A DNA stretch of 64,000 bases from Microvirga roseola (GTDB taxonomy: Bacteria > Pseudomonadota > Alphaproteobacteria > Rhizobiales > Beijerinckiaceae), in NCBI RefSeq assembly GCF_020866965.1, contig NZ_JAJATX010000018.1:1-64000 (forward strand), written 5' to 3'. Each line of letters begins with the position of its first letter. Position 1 is the first letter of the stretch. Positions 19,791 to 29,498 of this stretch are shown here, in pieces. The notes beneath the pieces were generated by a model. It had not been told where the DNA came from and did no database searches. It saw nothing but the letters and a program-made list of their open reading frames with translations. The position numbers and the translations under genes were made by a program.

Positions 19791-20417
19791 TTAATCCGTT
19801 TCCTCATTCTCGTCGCGAAACACGTGCCATGCCAGGGTCACACGCGCCAAAGCGCTCATGAAGGTTAACCCCGCGAAGGCATAGGCCAGGACCGGGAATC
19901 GGTCCGGCACCAGGATCATGACGAGGAAGAACAGGATGGTCTCGGTGCCCTCCATCAGGCCAGCGGAGAAGTAGAAGGACTTGATCCCGCGGGACGAGCC
20001 CTCGATCCCGCGCTTGGCCGCCACCGCCGCAAAGGCCAGGAAGCTCGCTCCATTGATATAGAAGGAGAGGAGCAGGATGGCGGCCGGCAGTGCATGAGCC
20101 TCAGGCTCCCGCAGGGCGAAGGCTGCCGGCACGGCCCCGTAGATGACGAAATCGAAGACGATATCGAGGAATCCGCCCCGGTCGGTGCGCTGGCTGGCGC
20201 GTGCGATCGCGCCGTCGAGTCCGTCGAGCAGCCTGTTGAGGGCGAACAGGACGAGCGCCGCCGCATCGAACTGCAGCACGATCATAAGGGCGGCTCCGAG
20301 CCCGGCGACCAGCCCCAAGGCGGTCGCTGCATCCGCGGAGAGCCCGGCTTTCGCCAGGCTCCGCCCGGCCCGGTCCAGGGGCGGATCGATCAGGGGCCGC
20401 ACCCAGCCGTCGAGCAT
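19791..20417 (-). CDS. CDP-alcohol phosphatidyltransferase family membrane protein
   Basis: This 208-residue integral membrane enzyme has the diagnostic motif LDGLDGAIARASQRTDRGGF followed by LDIVFDF, that is DGxxAR(x8)G(x3)D(x3)D with metal-binding Asp residues. Family members join a CDP-linked lipid to an alcohol during phospholipid synthesis; the acceptor alcohol cannot be deduced. Several hydrophobic helices follow. I choose the ATG at 20417, with AGGAGATG upstream, rather than the longer frame to 20489. It is divergent from apaG, 89 bp away. Confidence 0.85.
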   Translation of the reverse strand: MLDGWVRPLIDPPLDRAGRSLAKAGLSADAATALGLVAGLGAALMIVLQFDAAALVLFALNRLLDGLDGAIARASQRTDRGGFLDIVFDFVIYGAVPAAFALREPEAHALPAAILLLSFYINGASFLAFAAVAAKRGIEGSSRGIKSFYFSAGLMEGTETILFFLVMILVPDRFPVLAYAFAGLTFMSALARVTLAWHVFRDENEETD

Positions 20418-20506
20418 GGCATCATCTCCTCTGCCTCGATTGACGAGGTTCAAGGGCGGGCTTACCACGGACCTGCAGCGATCTTCCACCTTTGATAGAG
20501 GAGCCC

Positions 20507-20899
20507 ATGTACAAGGCCATAACCCGTGGCATCAGCGTGACGGTGACGCCCCGCTACATGCCCGAAGAATCGTCCCCGGATGATGGCCGGTACTTCTTCG
20601 CCTATACGGTGGAGATCATCAACACGAGCCTGGAACGGGTTCAGCTTCGCGCCCGCTGCTGGACTGTCACCGACGAGCGGGGCCGCGTCCAGGAAGTGCG
20701 GGGCGCCGGGGTCGTCGGCGAAGAGCCGATCCTAGGACCAGGCGAGAGCTTCAGCTACACTAGCGGCTGCCCCTTAACCACGCCGGGCGGCACCATGCAG
20801 GGCAGCTACGTGATGGAGACCGCCAGCGGCGATGTCTTCAACGCGGAAATTCCCGCCTTCTCGCTCGATGTTCCGCGCACCAACCGCATTCTTCACTGA
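20507..20899 (+). CDS. apaG: ApaG protein
   Basis: A 130-residue ApaG/DUF525 protein with a single fibronectin-like beta-sandwich. Conserved stretches are ISVTVTPRYMPEESSP, YFFAYTVEIIN, GAGVVGEEPILGPGESFSY and TPGGTMQGSYVM. ApaG has been linked to Co2+/Mg2+ resistance and Ap4A levels, but its biochemical role is unsettled. GAGGAG lies only 3 nt before the ATG at 20507. It is followed 7 bp later by argE, so the two are probably co-transcribed. Confidence 0.92.
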   Translation: MYKAITRGISVTVTPRYMPEESSPDDGRYFFAYTVEIINTSLERVQLRARCWTVTDERGRVQEVRGAGVVGEEPILGPGESFSYTSGCPLTTPGGTMQGSYVMETASGDVFNAEIPAFSLDVPRTNRILH

Positions 20900-20906
20900 G
20901 GTCTGA

Positions 20907-22079
20907 ATGTCTCCCACAGGTCAGCGGCTGGCGCCGCTCGAAATGCTCGCAAAGCTGGTTTCGCTCGATACTGAAAGCTCAAAATCCAATCTGCCCCTGA
21001 TCGAGTTCGTCGAGGGCTATCTGCAGAGTTGGAACGTGCCTTACGTCCGCCTTCCGAATGCGAGCGGTGACAAGGCGTCGATCTATGCCACGATTGGCCC
21101 GCAGGATCGGGGCGGCGTCGTTCTCTCCGGTCACACGGATGTTGTGCCGGTCAAGGGTCAGGCGTGGACGTCGGATCCCTTCACGCTGCGCGTCGAGAAT
21201 GGGCGCGCCTATGGACGCGGCGCGGTGGACATGAAGGGCTTCGATGCGCTGACCCTGGCGCTCATTCCCGAGTTCCTGGCGGCCGACCTCAAGACGCCGA
21301 TCCACATCATGCTTTCCTATGATGAGGAAACCACCTGCCTCGGCGTCGTCGACGGCATCCGCAGAATGGGCCGCGATCTGCCCATGCCGAAGGCCGCCAT
21401 CGTCGGAGAGCCGACCATGATGGAAGTCGTGGATGCACACAAAAGCGTCGTGACCTTCTCCACCACCGTGCACGGGTTCGAGGCGCATTCATCGAAACCC
21501 TATCTCGGCGCGAGCGCCGTGATGACGGCAGCGGAGCTGATCGCGGAGCTCAACCGGATCGCTGACGAGATGATGGAGCGCGGTGACACGAGCGGACGCT
21601 TCGATCCTCCCTATACTACGGTCCATGTGGGGACCGTCTCCGGCGGAACAGCCCGCAACATCCTTTCCAAGTCATGCAACTTCCATTGGGAGTTCCGCGG
21701 CCTCCCGAGCCTCGACCCGCAGGAGATCCCGAACCGTCTCGACAAGTTCGTTCAGGAGGTCGCCTTGAAGCGCCTCAACCGCTTCGGAGATTTCGGCCGG
21801 ATCGAGACGCAGCTCGAAGTGGCGGTGCCGGGCCTTGCACCGGAGCCGGGCTCCGCCGCGGAAGTGCTGGCGCTGAGGCTTGCGGGCAAGAACCATACGC
21901 AAACCGTGCCCTTCGGCACGGAGGCTGGTCATTATCAGGCGGCCGGTATTCCCACCGTCGTCTGCGGCCCCGGCTCCATCGACCAAGCTCACCAGCCCGA
22001 CGAATACATCACCCTGGAGCAACTCGAGGCGGGCGCGGCCTTCATGCGTCGCCTCGCTGCCACCTGCGCAAGCTCCTGA
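20907..22079 (+). CDS. argE: Acetylornithine deacetylase
   Basis: This 390-residue M20 metallopeptidase-fold enzyme hydrolyses N-acetylornithine to ornithine in arginine synthesis. The di-metal motifs are LSGHTDVVP, GRGAVDMKGF, YDEETTCLG, GEPTMMEVVDAHK and FGTEAGHYQAAG. The ArgE-specific length and motifs favour it over succinyl-diaminopimelate desuccinylase. It is convergent with hslO-argF-argD, so three arginine-pathway genes lie within about 4.4 kb. Confidence 0.92.
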   Translation: MSPTGQRLAPLEMLAKLVSLDTESSKSNLPLIEFVEGYLQSWNVPYVRLPNASGDKASIYATIGPQDRGGVVLSGHTDVVPVKGQAWTSDPFTLRVENGRAYGRGAVDMKGFDALTLALIPEFLAADLKTPIHIMLSYDEETTCLGVVDGIRRMGRDLPMPKAAIVGEPTMMEVVDAHKSVVTFSTTVHGFEAHSSKPYLGASAVMTAAELIAELNRIADEMMERGDTSGRFDPPYTTVHVGTVSGGTARNILSKSCNFHWEFRGLPSLDPQEIPNRLDKFVQEVALKRLNRFGDFGRIETQLEVAVPGLAPEPGSAAEVLALRLAGKNHTQTVPFGTEAGHYQAAGIPTVVCGPGSIDQAHQPDEYITLEQLEAGAAFMRRLAATCASS

Positions 22080-22148
22080 CGATTGATCCGCATTATGGCT
22101 GTGCCTGTTCCGGCCATTACGTCGTTGAAAGATGACGTCCCAATCGCC

Positions 22149-22173
22149 CATGCCCGCAACGAATGCGGGCATG
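22149..22173. terminator. Hairpin between convergent argE and hslO
   Basis: CATGCCCGCA pairs with TGCGGGCATG over 10 bp around a 5-nt loop. There is no T-run on either side, so it may be a weak bidirectional terminator or an RNA-end stabiliser. Confidence 0.5.
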
Positions 22174-22211
22174 GTAGGTAATGCGAAGAATAGGCTGCTT
22201 CGGGCGCTCCC

Positions 22212-23201
22212 TTACGCCTCTGACTTCGCAATTTCGGCCTCGACCGCAGTGGGGTCTAGGTCATAGAATTCCGAGCAGAATTCGCAGGTCACGCCGATGC
22301 GGCCGTTCTCGCCGACCATGTCGCGGCGATCCTCCGGCGAGAACCGGCGCATCATGGCCATGATGCGATCATGCGAGCATGTGCATTCCTCATGCACATG
22401 CTGTCCTTCGAAGACGCGCACGCCGCGCTCGTGGAAGAGGCGATAAAGCAGGCGCTCGCTGGAGACGGCGGGATCGACGAGTTCGTGATCTTCGACTGTC
22501 GCGAGCAGGTGCTTGGCCTCGACCCAGGCATCGTCCTCCGACGGGGCATCGAGATCGTGCGACGGATGCCCCTCCGGAATATCGCCGGGCGCGAGATCGG
22601 CCTGACGCAGGCGATCCGGCGACGTGGGAAGGAACTGGATCATCAGCCCGCCGGCGCGATAGGTGTGCCGCCCATTCTCGAACTGTTCGGCAACGGCTAG
22701 CCGCACTTGGGTCGGGATCTGCTCCGACTGGCGGAAATACTGGTGCGCCGCCTCTTCGAAGCTTTGCCCTTCGAGCGCGACCACACCCTGGTAGCGGCTG
22801 CGGTCCGTGCCCTGGTCGATGGTCATGGCGAGATAACCAGAGCCCAGAAGGTCCCCTGTCTTCAGCGAACCTGCACCGAGAGCCTCGAGCTTCTCCTTGT
22901 CGAAGCGAGCGGTGGCGCGCAGCCGGTCCGGCGCATTGAAGTCCACGACCACCATGTCGATGATGCCGTCGGTCTTGGTCTGGAGCTGAAAGCGCCCTTC
23001 GAGCTTGAGGGAGGCTCCGAGCATGACCGTGAGTGCAGCCGCCTCGCCGACGACGCGGGCGACCGCATCCGGGTAGTTATGACGCGCCAGCAGGGTGTCG
23101 ATGGAAGGCCCGAGACGGACGACCCGCCCGCGCACGTCGAGAGGCTCGACCGCGAAGGGCAGGACGATGTCGTCGTTTCCTTCGAACGGGGCTGAACTCA
23201 T
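22212..23201 (-). CDS. hslO: Redox-regulated chaperone Hsp33
   Basis: This 329-residue cytoplasmic holdase is activated by oxidation. Its C-terminal zinc site is seen as CTCSH near residue 265 and CEFC near residue 302, the CxC...CxxC arrangement that releases zinc when oxidised. The N-terminal body contains [15 protein letters not shown] and [12 protein letters not shown]. The ATG at 23201 overlaps the argF stop (ATGA), so translation is coupled to arginine genes; this argD-argF-hslO order is common in Hyphomicrobiales. Confidence 0.93.
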   Translation of the reverse strand: MSSAPFEGNDDIVLPFAVEPLDVRGRVVRLGPSIDTLLARHNYPDAVARVVGEAAALTVMLGASLKLEGRFQLQTKTDGIIDMVVVDFNAPDRLRATARFDKEKLEALGAGSLKTGDLLGSGYLAMTIDQGTDRSRYQGVVALEGQSFEEAAHQYFRQSEQIPTQVRLAVAEQFENGRHTYRAGGLMIQFLPTSPDRLRQADLAPGDIPEGHPSHDLDAPSEDDAWVEAKHLLATVEDHELVDPAVSSERLLYRLFHERGVRVFEGQHVHEECTCSHDRIMAMMRRFSPEDRRDMVGENGRIGVTCEFCSEFYDLDPTAVEAEIAKSEA

Positions 23202-24124
23202 GCCTCTGCTGCTCCCAAGCACCAGGCCAGGATGCCCTTCTGTGCATGAAGCCGGTTTTCCGCCTCGTCGAAGACGACCGATTGGGGCCCGTCCATGACC
23301 TCATCCGTCACTTCCTCGCCGCGGTGGGCGGGAAGGCAATGCATGAAGACGGCGTCCTTGGCAGCCACGCTCATGAGCCTGGAATTGACCTGATAGGGCT
23401 TCAGCAGATTGTGGCGGCGGAACTCGTCGTCGTCCCCCATGGACACCCAGCAATCGGTAACCACGGCGTCGGCACCCTCTGCGGCCTCGAAGGCATCGGT
23501 CGTCACGCTGATCTCCGCTCCTTCTTGTTTCGCCCATGACAAAAGCTCCGGACGGGGAGCAAGTTCCGGCGGAGAGGCGATCTTGAGCCGGAAATCGAGC
23601 TTCGCCGCAGCATGAACCCAGGAAGCGAGCACGTTGTTTGCGTCGCCCGTCCAGGCGATCGTGCGTCCCTTGATCGAGCCACGGTGCTCCTCGAAGGTCA
23701 TCACGTCCGCCATGATCTGGCAGGGATGCGTCATCTTGGTGAGCCCGTTGATGACCGGGATCGAGGCGTACTGGGCAAGCTCCGCCACCATCGCATGATC
23801 GAGGGTGCGGATCATGATGGCGTCCACGTAACGGGACAGGACGCGGGCCGTATCGGCGATGGTCTCGCCGCGGCCGAGCTGCATCTCCTTGCCCGTGAGC
23901 ATCAGCGTCTCGCCACCCAGTTCCCGCATGCCTACATCAAAGGAGACACGGGTGCGGGTGGACGGCTTGTCGAACACCATGGCCAGGACCTTGCCCTCAA
24001 GGGGACGCTCCTTGGCGCGCTCGCCTCTGCGGCGCTTGGCTTTGAGCTCCAGTCCGACATTCAGGACGTGGCGAATCTCGGCGCCGGAAAAATCGCTGAG
24101 ATCGAGGAAGTGACGGGTCTTCAT
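23198..24124 (-). CDS. argF: Ornithine carbamoyltransferase
   Basis: This 308-residue enzyme makes citrulline from ornithine and carbamoyl phosphate. The carbamoyl-phosphate motif STRTRVSFD, the HPCQIMAD loop and the ornithine-side [15 protein letters not shown] are present. Length is standard. Both ends overlap neighbours by 4 nt (argD upstream, hslO downstream), which indicates tight translational coupling. Confidence 0.95.
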   Translation of the reverse strand: MKTRHFLDLSDFSGAEIRHVLNVGLELKAKRRRGERAKERPLEGKVLAMVFDKPSTRTRVSFDVGMRELGGETLMLTGKEMQLGRGETIADTARVLSRYVDAIMIRTLDHAMVAELAQYASIPVINGLTKMTHPCQIMADVMTFEEHRGSIKGRTIAWTGDANNVLASWVHAAAKLDFRLKIASPPELAPRPELLSWAKQEGAEISVTTDAFEAAEGADAVVTDCWVSMGDDDEFRRHNLLKPYQVNSRLMSVAAKDAVFMHCLPAHRGEEVTDEVMDGPQSVVFDEAENRLHAQKGILAWCLGAAEA

Positions 24125-25329
24125 TGGGCAGCTCCCCGCTGAGCGGTAGCGTTCAGCTCAGCTTCAATGGCCAAACAGGCGGCATCCATGCGGTCGAAAG
24201 CTTCCGTGATGTCCGCCTCGGTGATGATCAGGGGCGGAAGAAGGCGGGCGACGTTGTCCCCGGCCCCGATCAGGATCAGCTTCTGGGCACGGGCCGCAGC
24301 GATGAATTCGGTATTGGGCACGATAGTGCGCAGGCCCATCATGAGGCCATGCCCCCGCACCTCGGCAATGACGCCGGGGTGACGGTCCTTGAGTTCGGCG
24401 AGGCGCTGCTTGAGGAGCAGTCCCATCCGCTCGACATTCTGCAGGAACCCGGGCTCAAGGATCACGTCGAGCACCGCATTGCCGACAGCCATGGCGAGCG
24501 GATTGCCGCCGAAGGTGGTGCCGTGCGTGCCGGCCGTCATGCCCTTCGAGGCCTCGGCCGTGGCGAGGCAGGCGCCCAGAGGAAAGCCGCCGCCGATGCC
24601 TTTCGCGACCGACATGATGTCCGGCGTCACGCCCGTCCACTCATAGGCGAAGAGCTTGCCGGTACGGCCGACGCCCGTCTGGATCTCATCGAAGATCAGG
24701 AGCAGTCCGTGCTGGTCGCACAGCGCGCGCAGTTCCTTCAGGAAGGCGTTCGGCACCGACCTGATGCCGGCTTCACCCTGGATCGGCTCGATCATGAGGG
24801 CGGCGGTCTCGGGACCGATGGCGGCCTTCAGGGCCTCCATGTCATCGAAAGGAACCTGATCGAAGCCTTCGACCTTCGGGCCGAAGCCCTCGATATACTT
24901 GGCCTGGCCGCCGGCCGCGATGGTCGCCAGGGTCCTGCCATGGAAGGCGCCCTCGAACGTAACGATGCGGAAGCGCTCCGGATGCCCGCCGGCGGCATGA
25001 TATTTGCGCGCCATCTTGATGGCCGCCTCATTCGCCTCGGCGCCGGAATTGGAGAAGAACACCACATCGGCGAAAGTATTCTCCACAAGCCGCCGGGCCA
25101 GCCGCTCCCCTTCCGGGATCTGGAACAGGTTCGACGTGTGCCAGACCTTGGCGGCCTGCTCCGTCAGGGTTTTCACGAGGTGCGGATGGGCATGGCCCAG
25201 AGCGTTCACGGCGATGCCGGCCCCGAAATCCAGATATCGCTCACCGTCTCGGTTATAGAGCCAGGGGCCCTCCCCTTTTTCGAAGGAAAGCTCGGCGCGC
25301 GCGAAAACGGGCAGCAATGGCGATGTCAC
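24121..25329 (-). CDS. argD: Acetylornithine/succinyldiaminopimelate aminotransferase
   Basis: This 402-residue class III PLP aminotransferase makes N-acetylornithine in arginine synthesis and may also serve lysine synthesis. Visible motifs are [34 protein letters not shown] and the PLP lysine in [14 protein letters not shown]. The start is taken as GTG at 25329 because GGAGA lies 7 nt upstream; a GTG at 25365 is an alternative. The leader between promoter and gene holds a terminator-like hairpin. Confidence 0.93.
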   Translation of the reverse strand: MTSPLLPVFARAELSFEKGEGPWLYNRDGERYLDFGAGIAVNALGHAHPHLVKTLTEQAAKVWHTSNLFQIPEGERLARRLVENTFADVVFFSNSGAEANEAAIKMARKYHAAGGHPERFRIVTFEGAFHGRTLATIAAGGQAKYIEGFGPKVEGFDQVPFDDMEALKAAIGPETAALMIEPIQGEAGIRSVPNAFLKELRALCDQHGLLLIFDEIQTGVGRTGKLFAYEWTGVTPDIMSVAKGIGGGFPLGACLATAEASKGMTAGTHGTTFGGNPLAMAVGNAVLDVILEPGFLQNVERMGLLLKQRLAELKDRHPGVIAEVRGHGLMMGLRTIVPNTEFIAAARAQKLILIGAGDNVARLLPPLIITEADITEAFDRMDAACLAIEAELNATAQRGAAQ

Positions 25330-25373
25330 GGGGCTATCTCCGCCTAGAGGGACCCAAGGTCGCACCCGGGCCC

Positions 25374-25404
25374 GAAAAAGAAAGCGCCGCCCAAGCTGGG
25401 CGGC
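25374..25404 (-). promoter_or_regulatory. Terminator-like hairpin in the argD leader (putative attenuator)
   Basis: On the minus strand GCCGCCCA pairs with TGGGCGGC over 8 bp around a 3-nt loop, followed at once by GCTTTCTTTTT. It sits just downstream of the predicted argD promoter and about 45 nt before the GTG. There is no upstream gene on this strand for it to terminate, so control of argD by premature termination is the simplest reading. The trigger is unknown. Confidence 0.55.
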
Positions 25405-25413
25405 ACAAAAGAA

Positions 25414-25441
25414 ATTCTAACGAGGCCTGAGACCCTGTCAA
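25414..25441 (-). promoter_or_regulatory. Predicted sigma-70 promoter of argD-argF-hslO
   Basis: The minus strand has TTGACA (25436-25441), a 16-bp spacer and TAGAAT (25414-25419). Transcription would begin near 25406, right before the hairpin in the argD leader. Confidence 0.65.
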
Positions 25442-25523
25442 TTCAAGAGAAATGAAGTGACCCATCACAGGCAAATTTTCCCGAAGTCGACTTCCCTGGG
25501 GAAAACGACATGGCATGTGCGGG

Positions 25524-25669
25524 GACTCTTGCGCCCGAGTCCACCGATCTAGTAACTTCGCAGCAGTCGAGTACGACATCCCGTACGGCGGCCTTCACCC
25601 TCAGGAGCGACCCTCGCAACGCGGTCGGACATTTTTGCTCTGTCCGCGAGGCATGGGGGATTCTGAGTC
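25524..25669 (+). promoter_or_regulatory. Cluster of four GANTC sites upstream of gcrA
   Basis: GACTC at 25524, GAGTC at 25537, GATTC at 25659 and GAGTC at 25665 lie within 146 bp, where about 0.6 would be expected by chance. GANTC is the CcrM methylation site whose state GcrA reads in Caulobacter. The pair at 25659-25669 is about 32 bp before the gcrA start. Confidence 0.5.
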
Positions 25670-25700
25670 AAAGGCGGCCCTGATGGAGGCAGGAAACAAA

Positions 25701-26234
25701 ATGATGGATGCGGGCGCAACCTGGACGGACGAGAGGGTCGAGCTTCTGAAGAAGCTCTGGGCCGATGGTTTGAGCGCGAGCCAGATCGCAGCCGAGCTCG
25801 GCAACGTGACCCGCAATGCGGTGATCGGCAAAGTCCACCGCCTTGGCCTCTCGGGCCGTGCAAAGGACGCAAAGCCCGCCTCCGCTGTCTCCCAGCGCCC
25901 CCGCAAGGCCTCGCGCGTTCCCAGCGCCCCGGCCCCAATTGCGCCTCAGACCCACAGCAATGTGGTGATCGCTCCGATCTCCCTGCAGCCGGCTGCCATG
26001 GAGACGGAGGTTCTGGTCGAGGAGAATATGGCCATCCCGATGTCCGAACGCGTGACAATCATGGAACTGCGTGAATCCATGTGCCGCTGGCCCATGGGCG
26101 ACCCGACCAAGCCCGATTTCCGTTTCTGCGGCGCCCGCTCCATCACGGGCCTGCCCTATTGCACCCATCATGCCCGCATCGCCTATCAGCCGGTTGCCGA
26201 TAGGAAGCGCGAGCGGAAGCTGGCCCGCGCCTGA
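25701..26234 (+). CDS. gcrA: GcrA cell cycle regulator
   Basis: A 177-residue alphaproteobacterial regulator that binds DNA and sigma-70 RNA polymerase at CcrM-methylated promoters. The N-terminal helix-turn-helix is WTDERVELLKKLWADGLSAS followed by NVTRNAVIGKVHRLGLSGR, then a Pro/Ala-rich linker, and a C-terminal domain with CRWPMGD, FCGARS and CTHHARIAY. The start is taken as ATG at 25701 because AGGAAA is 4 nt upstream; the ATG at 25704 fits equally well. The usual MSWTDER start is extended here by about seven residues. A strong terminator follows. Confidence 0.93.
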   Translation: MMDAGATWTDERVELLKKLWADGLSASQIAAELGNVTRNAVIGKVHRLGLSGRAKDAKPASAVSQRPRKASRVPSAPAPIAPQTHSNVVIAPISLQPAAMETEVLVEENMAIPMSERVTIMELRESMCRWPMGDPTKPDFRFCGARSITGLPYCTHHARIAYQPVADRKRERKLARA

Positions 26235-26257
26235 GCGACTCTGCAGGACAAAACAAA

Positions 26258-26295
26258 AAGGGCGCAGCGATGATGGTCGCTGCGCCCTTATCTTT
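26258..26295. terminator. Strong terminator between convergent gcrA and phoB
   Basis: AAGGGCGCAGCGA pairs perfectly with TCGCTGCGCCCTT over 13 bp around the loop TGATGG, with ATCTTTT after it on the + side and an A-rich tract before it that gives T residues on the minus side. It can serve both genes. Confidence 0.88.
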
Positions 26296-26312
26296 TGCCT
26301 ATGAGGAGATCG

Positions 26313-27035
26313 TCAGCCTTCGGCCTTCAGGGGCTGCTCCTCGCGTGCGAAAGTCTCGTCGAAGGAATAGCCGGCCCCGCGCACGGTGCGGATGGGATCG
26401 GGCCTGCGAGGCAGGTTGATGGCCTTGCGGAGCCGACCCACATGCACATCGACCGTCCGCTCGTCGATATAGACATCGTGCCCCCAGACCGCATTGAGCA
26501 GGTGCTCGCGGCTGAAGACCCGCCCAGGGCTCTGCATGAGGAACTCGAGAAGCCGGAATTCCGTGGGGCCGAGATGCAGTTCCTTGCCCGCCCGGCGGAC
26601 CCTGTGCGTTTCCCGGTCCAGCTCCATGTCACCGGCCCGCAGCAGGGTCGCGATATGCGCCGGCTTCGTGCGACGCAGGAGCGCGCGCACGCGCGCGAGC
26701 AGTTCCGGCACGGAGAAGGGCTTGACGATGTAGTCGTCCGCTCCGGTGGACAGGCCGCGGATGCGGTCGCCCTCCTCGCCCCGCGCCGTCAGCATGATGA
26801 CGGGAAGACGCTCCGTCTCGGGCCGGACGCGAATGCGCCGGCAGAGCTCGATGCCCGACAGGCCCGGCAGCATCCAGTCCAGCAGCACGATGTCTGGAAC
26901 CTGCTCCCGCAGGCGGATCTCGGCCTCGTCCCCCCGGGCCACGCTATCCACGTCATAGCCCTCGGCCTCGAGGTTGTAGCGCAGGAGGAGAGTAAGCGGC
27001 TCCTCGTCCTCGACGATCAGAACGCGCGGCCCCAT
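26313..27035 (-). CDS. phoB: Phosphate regulon response regulator PhoB
   Basis: This 240-residue OmpR-family regulator has a receiver domain (RVLIVEDEE, phospho-acceptor Asp in IVLLDWMLPG, Lys in IVKPFS) and a winged-helix domain (LGPTEFRLLEFLMQ, DERTVDVHVGRLRKAI, IRTVRGAGYSF). Phosphorylated by PhoR, it binds Pho boxes such as the one upstream of pstS. It is the last gene of the cluster, 4 bp after phoU. Confidence 0.95.
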   Translation of the reverse strand: MGPRVLIVEDEEPLTLLLRYNLEAEGYDVDSVARGDEAEIRLREQVPDIVLLDWMLPGLSGIELCRRIRVRPETERLPVIMLTARGEEGDRIRGLSTGADDYIVKPFSVPELLARVRALLRRTKPAHIATLLRAGDMELDRETHRVRRAGKELHLGPTEFRLLEFLMQSPGRVFSREHLLNAVWGHDVYIDERTVDVHVGRLRKAINLPRRPDPIRTVRGAGYSFDETFAREEQPLKAEG

Positions 27036-27039
27036 AGTG

Positions 27040-27753
27040 TTAGGCTCCTGTATGGACCGTCGTATCGATGGATCGGTCGTTCTTGGGACGGTCGATCGCC
27101 AGCGTCTCGCCGGTGACGAGGTAGTGGACCGTCTCCGCGATGTTGGTGGTGTGATCGCCGATGCGCTCGATGTTCTTGGCGCAGAAGAGAAGATGCGTGC
27201 AGAACGAGATGTTGCGCGGGTCTTCCATCATGTACGTGAGCAGTTCACGGAAGAGCGACGTGTAGAGCGCATCGATAGCCCCGTCGCGCTGCCAGACGTC
27301 GAGCGCCTTCGCCGTGTCCTGCAGCGTGTAAGCATCGAGCACGTCCTTGAGCTGCCCCATCACGAGGTCGCTCATGTGCTGCAGTCCGACCACGATCTTC
27401 TGCGGCTGGAAATCGCTGCCGATGGCGAGCGCGCGCTTGGCGATGTTCTTCGCCAGATCCCCAATGCGCTCTACGTCGCCGGACACGCGGATCGCGGAGA
27501 TGGTCTCGCGCAGGTCGACCGCAAGCGGCTGACGCCGGGCGATGGTGAAAATCGCATTCTCCTCGACCTCGCGCTGCAGCGCATCGAGGCGGGGATCGGC
27601 CGAGATGACGGCTTGGGCCAGGGCCTTGTCGTGCCGCACGAGCGCCGAGATGGAATCGACGAGCATCTTCTCGGCGATGCCGCCCATTTCGGTGATCCGT
27701 CGCCTGAGACCCTGCAGGTCTTCGTCGTAGGAGCTGACGATATGCTCCGCCAT
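27040..27753 (-). CDS. phoU: Phosphate signalling protein PhoU
   Basis: This 237-residue all-helical protein links the Pst transporter to PhoR and dampens signalling when phosphate is plentiful. It begins MAEHIVSSYDEDLQGLRRRI and has the two PhoU repeats, for example DVERIGDLAKNIA and NIERIGDHTTNIAETVHYL, which carry the metal-binding acidic motifs. It lies 26 bp downstream of pstB. Confidence 0.95.
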   Translation of the reverse strand: MAEHIVSSYDEDLQGLRRRITEMGGIAEKMLVDSISALVRHDKALAQAVISADPRLDALQREVEENAIFTIARRQPLAVDLRETISAIRVSGDVERIGDLAKNIAKRALAIGSDFQPQKIVVGLQHMSDLVMGQLKDVLDAYTLQDTAKALDVWQRDGAIDALYTSLFRELLTYMMEDPRNISFCTHLLFCAKNIERIGDHTTNIAETVHYLVTGETLAIDRPKNDRSIDTTVHTGA

Positions 27754-27779
27754 GGGAGGCCTCCCTCGTAGCGCTTCGG

Positions 27780-28598
27780 TCAGCCGAAGCGTCCCGTGAT
27801 GTAATCTTGAGTTTGCTTCTTGCCGGGGTTCATGAACATCTTGGCCGTCGGCCCGAATTCCACGAGCTCGCCGAGATACATGAACGCGGTGTACTGCGAT
27901 ATGCGCGCCGCCTGCTGCATGTTATGCGTGACGATCACGATGGTGAATTCGGAGCGCAACTGCTCGATCAGCTCCTCGATTTTTCCGGTGGAGATCGGGT
28001 CGAGGGCGGATGTGGGCTCGTCGAGCAGGATCACCTCAGGCCGCTGCGCAATGGTGCGCGCGATGCACAGGCGCTGTTGCTGACCGCCGGACAATCCCAT
28101 GCCCGACTGGCGTAGCTTGTCCTTCACCTCGTCCCAGAGCGCAGCCTTGCGCAGGGCCTCCTCGATACGGTCGTCGAGTTCGCCCCTCGGCAGCTTCTCG
28201 TAGAGGCGAATGCCGAAAGCGATGTTGTCGTAGATCGACATGGGGAACGGCGTGGGCTTCTGGAACACCATGCCGACTCGGGCGCGCAGCTCGTTCACAT
28301 CGATGGAGGACGACAGGACGTTCTGGCCGTCGAGCAGGATCTCGCCGGTGGCGCGCTGCTCGGGGTACAGGCTGTAGATGCGGTTGAAAGTACGCAGCAG
28401 CGTCGACTTTCCGCAACCGGAAGGCCCGATCAGAGCCGTAACCTGCCGATCGAAGAAATTCAGAGAGATGTCCTTCAGACCCCGGAAATCGCCGTAGTAG
28501 AAATCAAGGTTCCTGACAGCGATGCGGACAGACGCGTTGGCGTCGGCCGCGGCCGCATTCCCGATGCCGCCGCCGGCATTGACTGCAATCGTGCTCAT
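27780..28598 (-). CDS. pstB: Phosphate ABC transporter ATP-binding protein
   Basis: This 272-residue ATPase has Walker [11 protein letters not shown], the PstB-specific [18 protein letters not shown], signature [16 protein letters not shown] and Walker [14 protein letters not shown]. It drives high-affinity phosphate import with PstC and PstA. Its start overlaps the pstA stop by 4 nt. Confidence 0.96.
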   Translation of the reverse strand: MSTIAVNAGGGIGNAAAADANASVRIAVRNLDFYYGDFRGLKDISLNFFDRQVTALIGPSGCGKSTLLRTFNRIYSLYPEQRATGEILLDGQNVLSSSIDVNELRARVGMVFQKPTPFPMSIYDNIAFGIRLYEKLPRGELDDRIEEALRKAALWDEVKDKLRQSGMGLSGGQQQRLCIARTIAQRPEVILLDEPTSALDPISTGKIEELIEQLRSEFTIVIVTHNMQQAARISQYTAFMYLGELVEFGPTAKMFMNPGKKQTQDYITGRFG

Positions 28599-29488
28599 CG
28601 GACTTTATCCTTCCTCAAGAGCAGGCGCGCGGTGATCGACAGCGCCAGGATCGACAAGGTGATGATGAGGGCACCGGCCCAGGCCAACTGCTGCCAGTTG
28701 GAATAGGGCGCGAGCGCGAACTGGTAGATCGTGACAGGCAGGTTCGAGACGCCGCCCATCAGGTTGGGGCTGAACCAGAAAGTATTGTTGAGCGCCGTGA
28801 AGAGCAGCGGCGCGGTCTCTCCGGCGATGCGGGCAGTCGCCAGGATCACGCCGGTGACCATGCCGGCTCGCGCCGCCTTCCAGCTGATCTTGACGATCAC
28901 CGTCGACATCGGAGCTCCGAGGGCGGCGCCGGCTTCGCGCAGAGAGCCCGGCACGAGACGGAGCATGTCCTCGGTCGCCCGCACGACGACCGGAACCGCG
29001 ATGATGGCCAGAGCCACGCCGCCCGCCCATCCGGAATAGCCGCCCATCGGCTGCACCATGAGCATGTAGACGAACAGGCCGATCAGGATGCTCGGGGCGG
29101 CCAGAAGGATGTCGTTGACGAAGCGAATGACCATCGCGAGCTTCGATCCCTTGCCGTATTCGGCGAGGAACGTTCCCGCGAGAACACCGATCGGCGTGGC
29201 AACGATAATGCCGAGCGCCGTCATGATCAGGCTGCCGACGATGGCATTCGCGATGCCGCCGCCCTCGCTGCCTGGACCGGGAGTGGTCTCGGTGAAGACC
29301 GCAGGCGAGAGAGCGCCGAAGCCCCTGTAGAGGAGCATCAGCAGGATCCAGCCGAGCACGGTCGCCCCGAGGACCGTGAACAGGACGCAGATGATCTTGA
29401 GCGCGCGGTCAGCCACGTAGCGGCTGCGGCGGACACGTCCCCACGGAGCAGGAGCGGCAATCGTCTTGTCTTGCAGCGCAGTGTCCAT
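28595..29488 (-). CDS. pstA: Phosphate ABC transporter permease PstA
   Basis: This 297-residue inner-membrane protein has about six helices and the BPD_transp EAA-type loop ([19 protein letters not shown]). It pairs with PstC to form the phosphate channel. The hydrophilic N-terminus of about 30 residues is followed by a helix at [20 protein letters not shown]. It lies 10 bp downstream of pstC and overlaps pstB. Confidence 0.95.
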   Translation of the reverse strand: MDTALQDKTIAAPAPWGRVRRSRYVADRALKIICVLFTVLGATVLGWILLMLLYRGFGALSPAVFTETTPGPGSEGGGIANAIVGSLIMTALGIIVATPIGVLAGTFLAEYGKGSKLAMVIRFVNDILLAAPSILIGLFVYMLMVQPMGGYSGWAGGVALAIIAVPVVVRATEDMLRLVPGSLREAGAALGAPMSTVIVKISWKAARAGMVTGVILATARIAGETAPLLFTALNNTFWFSPNLMGGVSNLPVTIYQFALAPYSNWQQLAWAGALIITLSILALSITARLLLRKDKVR

Positions 29489-29498
29489 GAGCCGCCCC

